A stretch of DNA of 8,666 nt from Acidobacteriota bacterium (GTDB lineage: Bacteria; Acidobacteriota; Blastocatellia; Pyrinomonadales; Pyrinomonadaceae), in the NCBI GenBank assembly GCA_020199975.1, contig JAIVJP010000009.1:1-8666 (forward strand), in the 5' to 3' direction. The position numbers were made by a program, and so were the translations under genes. Under the pieces are notes generated by a model. It had not been told where the DNA came from. It saw only the letters and a list, made by a program, of their open reading frames with translations, and ran no database searches. Below are positions 6,398-8,666 of this stretch, piece after piece (position 1 is the first letter of the stretch; the number at the start of each line of letters is the position of its first letter).

Positions 6398-8350
6398 ATG
6401 AAGTTTGTAGACACATCCCAAAATCTTCGCCTCAGACTGATGGCTGTGCAGATCGTGGCAGCGCTGCTGCTAAGCGTGCTGGGCGTGAGACTTTATTTCC
6501 TGCAGGTGGTTCGCGGTCGTCACTATGCGGAGATTGCCCAGAACCAACGAATCAGGTTGTTGCCTATAGCGGCTCCGCGCGGCATTATTTTCGATCGCAA
6601 TGGACACCCACTCGTCGATTCCCGTCCTATTTATAACGTGATCCTCTCTCGCGAAGACGTAAGAGGTAAGGAATTAAACTCGGTGGTGCAACCCCTATCG
6701 GAGGGTCTCGGCCTGGATGCCGACGTCCTGCGTGATCGTTTTGAAGAAATAAAATCCCTCCCCGCTTTCGAATCCATCCCGGTGAAACAGGATGCCAATC
6801 CAGGGGAGATTGCCTGGGTAGAAGCGCGCGAACTGGAATTTCCCGAACTTCGCGTCGAGCAACAACCTCAACGGCGCTACCCGCCAAACGGTCTGCTGGC
6901 TCATGTGCTTGGCTATGTTGGTGAGATCAGTCCCGAACAGTTGAAACAACCGGCATACAGAGACAAGGGCTTGAAGCCAGGAGACGTAATAGGTCAGAGC
7001 GGTCTCGAACAGAGTTATGACGACTTCTTGCGCGGACGTGATGGCTATCGAAAGGTTGTCGTGGACAGCCGCGGCAGGATCCAGGATGAAATTGAGATAG
7101 TGCTGCCGCAACCAGGCCAGGATCTGATTACGACCATTGACCTCGATCTACAACTGGCCGCCGAGGAGCAACTGCGTAATTCAGCAACAAAACGCGGCGT
7201 CATTGTCGCCATGGATCCAAACAATGGTGAAATTCTGGCGCTCGCCTCCGCGCCCACCTTCGATCCCAACCTTTTCTCACAGCGCATTGGTACCAAAGAA
7301 GGCCGGGCTGAGTATGTGGCGCTGCTCAATGATCCCGACAAACCGCTGATCAACCGGGCAGTACAGAGCCGCTATCCTCCCGGCTCGACCTGGAAGATTC
7401 CCATGGCCATCGCGGGTTTGCAGCAGGGCGCAATCACACTTGACCACTCAAACCTCGTCTGCGGTGGCGGCATTACGATCGGAAACAAGTTCACACGCTG
7501 CATGGGCAATCACGGCACCCCGGATGTGATAGCGGCGATCACCAGATCCTGCGACGGCTACTTCTACCGTCTCGGACTAAAGATGGGTCTCGAAGGCATC
7601 ATGGCCATGGTCGACCAGTTTGATCTGAACAAACGAACTGGAATCGATGTACCCAACGAAGTTAGCAGCCGTACGCCGGCGGAGTTTAAGGCGATCTTTG
7701 ATCGCCGCAATCAGAGATGGAAAGAAATCGACACGGTCTTTGCATCGTTTGGTCAGGTTTACGAGGAGATGACGCCGCTTACTATCCTGCGCACAGTGGC
7801 CGGAGTAGGTCTTCGTGGCAAACTTTATGTACCACATTTTCTAAAAGAGCTGAGGCCCGTGGGCGAGCCGGGTACACCAGATTACCGTCAGGCTCGGGGA
7901 TTTCAGCCGCTCGATTCATACCGCCCCAATCCCAAAACAGTCTCCATCCCCGAGGAGGTTAGCCAGACGGTAGTGGAAAGCATGTGGGGCGTGGTCAATA
8001 ACGGAGGCACAGGCGCGGGTATTCGCATGGCTGGTTTTGACATCGCTGGCAAAACCGGCACCGCGCAGGTAGTGGGTCTCGGGAAGGATGTTGGTAAGAA
8101 CAAAGACCATTCCTGGTTTGTTTCGTATGCTCCCGCCTTCAAGCCGGAAATTTCGGTGATTGCCCTGATCGAGAATTCCGGTTTTGGAGGTCATCACGCT
8201 GCACCTGCCGTGCGGAGAATCTACGATGTTTACTATCGCAAGACTCGACATGAGGAACCCCCTGGCGCGGTCCCTGTAGCTAAGTCCGCAAAGCCGACAC
8301 GGAAGGCTCCACAGAAACCGCAAGACACTCAAACAGTTGTGGGACAGTGA
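6398..8350 (+). CDS. mrdA: Penicillin-binding protein 2, elongation-specific transpeptidase
   Basis: Class B PBP that cross-links the glycan strands made by RodA during lateral wall growth; anchored in the inner membrane with its domains in the periplasm. The 650-residue product has one N-terminal membrane helix at about 15-38, the pedestal/dimerisation domain at about 55-230 with RGIIFDRNG (61-69) and VIGQSGLEQSYDDFLRG (197-213), and the transpeptidase domain at about 245-615. Catalytic motifs: S330-T-W-K333 (nucleophile S330), S384-C-D386 as the SxN-equivalent (E. coli PBP2 also has Asp there), and K552-T-G-T. C355, C368, H372 and C385 are placed like the zinc ligands reported for Acinetobacter PBP2. 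The usual GQG between the second and third motifs reads GQV (452-454). A Lys/Pro-rich tail of about 30 residues follows the domain. ATG 6398 is the natural start; no Shine-Dalgarno site is seen. rodA lies downstream across repeat element 3. Confidence 0.97.
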   Translation: MKFVDTSQNLRLRLMAVQIVAALLLSVLGVRLYFLQVVRGRHYAEIAQNQRIRLLPIAAPRGIIFDRNGHPLVDSRPIYNVILSREDVRGKELNSVVQPLSEGLGLDADVLRDRFEEIKSLPAFESIPVKQDANPGEIAWVEARELEFPELRVEQQPQRRYPPNGLLAHVLGYVGEISPEQLKQPAYRDKGLKPGDVIGQSGLEQSYDDFLRGRDGYRKVVVDSRGRIQDEIEIVLPQPGQDLITTIDLDLQLAAEEQLRNSATKRGVIVAMDPNNGEILALASAPTFDPNLFSQRIGTKEGRAEYVALLNDPDKPLINRAVQSRYPPGSTWKIPMAIAGLQQGAITLDHSNLVCGGGITIGNKFTRCMGNHGTPDVIAAITRSCDGYFYRLGLKMGLEGIMAMVDQFDLNKRTGIDVPNEVSSRTPAEFKAIFDRRNQRWKEIDTVFASFGQVYEEMTPLTILRTVAGVGLRGKLYVPHFLKELRPVGEPGTPDYRQARGFQPLDSYRPNPKTVSIPEEVSQTVVESMWGVVNNGGTGAGIRMAGFDIAGKTGTAQVVGLGKDVGKNKDHSWFVSYAPAFKPEISVIALIENSGFGGHHAAPAVRRIYDVYYRKTRHEEPPGAVPVAKSAKPTRKAPQKPQDTQTVVGQ

Positions 8351-8353
8351 ATG

Positions 8354-8488
8354 TTATTGCCAATTGCCAATTGCCGATTGCCGATTGCGCTGACCCAGAT
8401 TTCACGCTGGCCAGATTATAGAGCGCGCATAATCGATAAAACTAGGAACCATGTTCACACCAATCGGCAATTGGCAATCGGCAATCGG
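8354..8488 (+). repeat. Inverted heptamer-repeat element 3 (mrdA-rodA spacer)
   Basis: The left arm is five tandem heptamers at 8354-8388 (TTATTGC, CAATTGC twice, CGATTGC twice). The right arm is four at 8461-8488 (CAATCGG, CAATTGG, CAATCGG, CAATCGG), the reverse complement of the left units. ATTGCCAATTGCCGATTG at 8363-8380 is perfectly complementary to 8461-8478, an 18-bp inverted repeat enclosing 80 nt. The core between the arms (8389-8460) is non-repetitive, carries an 8-bp palindrome CTGGCCAG at 8407-8414, and holds no ORF or RNA gene that I recognise. The element begins 3 nt after the mrdA stop and ends 11 nt before the rodA ATG. There is no T-run after the right arm, so this is not a classic terminator. 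Confidence 0.92.
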
Positions 8489-8499
8489 AATAGACCGTG

Positions 8500-8666
8500 A
8501 TGTCTGCACTTCTAGAAAAAAAATCACTCAGAGACTTCGACTGGTTCTTGGCAATACTGGCGATTGGCATTGTAGCTTTTGGCACCGTCCAAATTCGCTC
8601 TGCGCAGCCGCAAGAGGCTTACTGGGTTAAACAGCTCATCGGACTCGGCATTGCACTGGTGGCGAT
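8500..8666 (+). CDS. rodA: Peptidoglycan glycosyltransferase RodA, N-terminal fragment (cut by window edge)
   Basis: SEDS-family polymerase that makes glycan strands from lipid II in complex with PBP2. Only the first 55 residues are in the window. They show a short cytoplasmic start with LRDFDWFL at 10-17, a first membrane helix at about 15-31, then Q31-IRSA (the family commonly has I-x-SA after helix 1), and the KQL..LG.GIALVA start of helix 2 at 44-55. Together with its place after mrdA this gives RodA rather than FtsW, but the fragment alone would not fully separate them. The start is ATG 8500; an in-frame GTG lies directly before it. GGA at 8487-8489, the end of the repeat, is the only weak ribosome-binding candidate. 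Confidence 0.9.
   Translation, partial: MSALLEKKSLRDFDWFLAILAIGIVAFGTVQIRSAQPQEAYWVKQLIGLGIALVA

Noticed and set aside
8389..8460. Promoter or small RNA in the core of element 3 (TATAGA, CATAAT)
   Set aside because: No -35 box lies at an acceptable distance and no known RNA family is recognisable.

Overview
The window holds one partial gene on the minus strand (ilvE, branched-chain aminotransferase, cut by the left edge) and, on the plus strand, seven genes in two blocks. The first block is an M19-family membrane dipeptidase overlapping nfo (endonuclease IV) by 4 nt. The second is the cell-elongation cluster mreB-mreC-mreD-mrdA(PBP2)-rodA, with rodA cut by the right edge. There are no rRNA or tRNA genes, transposases or CRISPR arrays, and no gene-free stretch longer than about 200 nt. 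The longest gaps are 3466-3668 (before mreB), 8351-8499 (mrdA-rodA), about 137 nt between the divergent ilvE and dipeptidase starts, and 4716-4824 (mreB-mreC).

The organism is a rod-forming or elongating diderm bacterium of moderate GC, inferred from a complete MreBCD/PBP2/RodA set. The gene order, the secreted or lipidated M19 peptidase and the short heptamer repeats between genes fit Acidobacteriota, perhaps the Blastocatellia. This is an inference from overall style, not a demonstrated assignment.

The genes of the second block make one machine. MreB filaments under the inner membrane organise MreC and MreD, which regulate the RodA glycosyltransferase and PBP2 transpeptidase that build lateral-wall peptidoglycan. 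All five genes point the same way and are probably one transcription unit, starting in the 203-nt spacer before mreB.

The most unusual feature lies between the genes. Three of the four junctions inside the mre cluster (mreB/mreC, mreC/mreD, mrdA/rodA) are filled almost end to end by tandem 7-bp repeats in inverted orientation. Each junction uses a different heptamer: about GTAAATC at the first, about GTGATGA at the second and about GCAATCG/GCAATTG at the third. They reach to, or into, the flanking stop and start regions, so the leaders of mreC, mreD and rodA carry repeat sequence where a Shine-Dalgarno site would be expected. Heptamer tandem repeats (STRRs) are known from cyanobacteria. Three unrelated inverted heptamer elements in successive junctions of one essential operon is the best candidate here for something not yet described.
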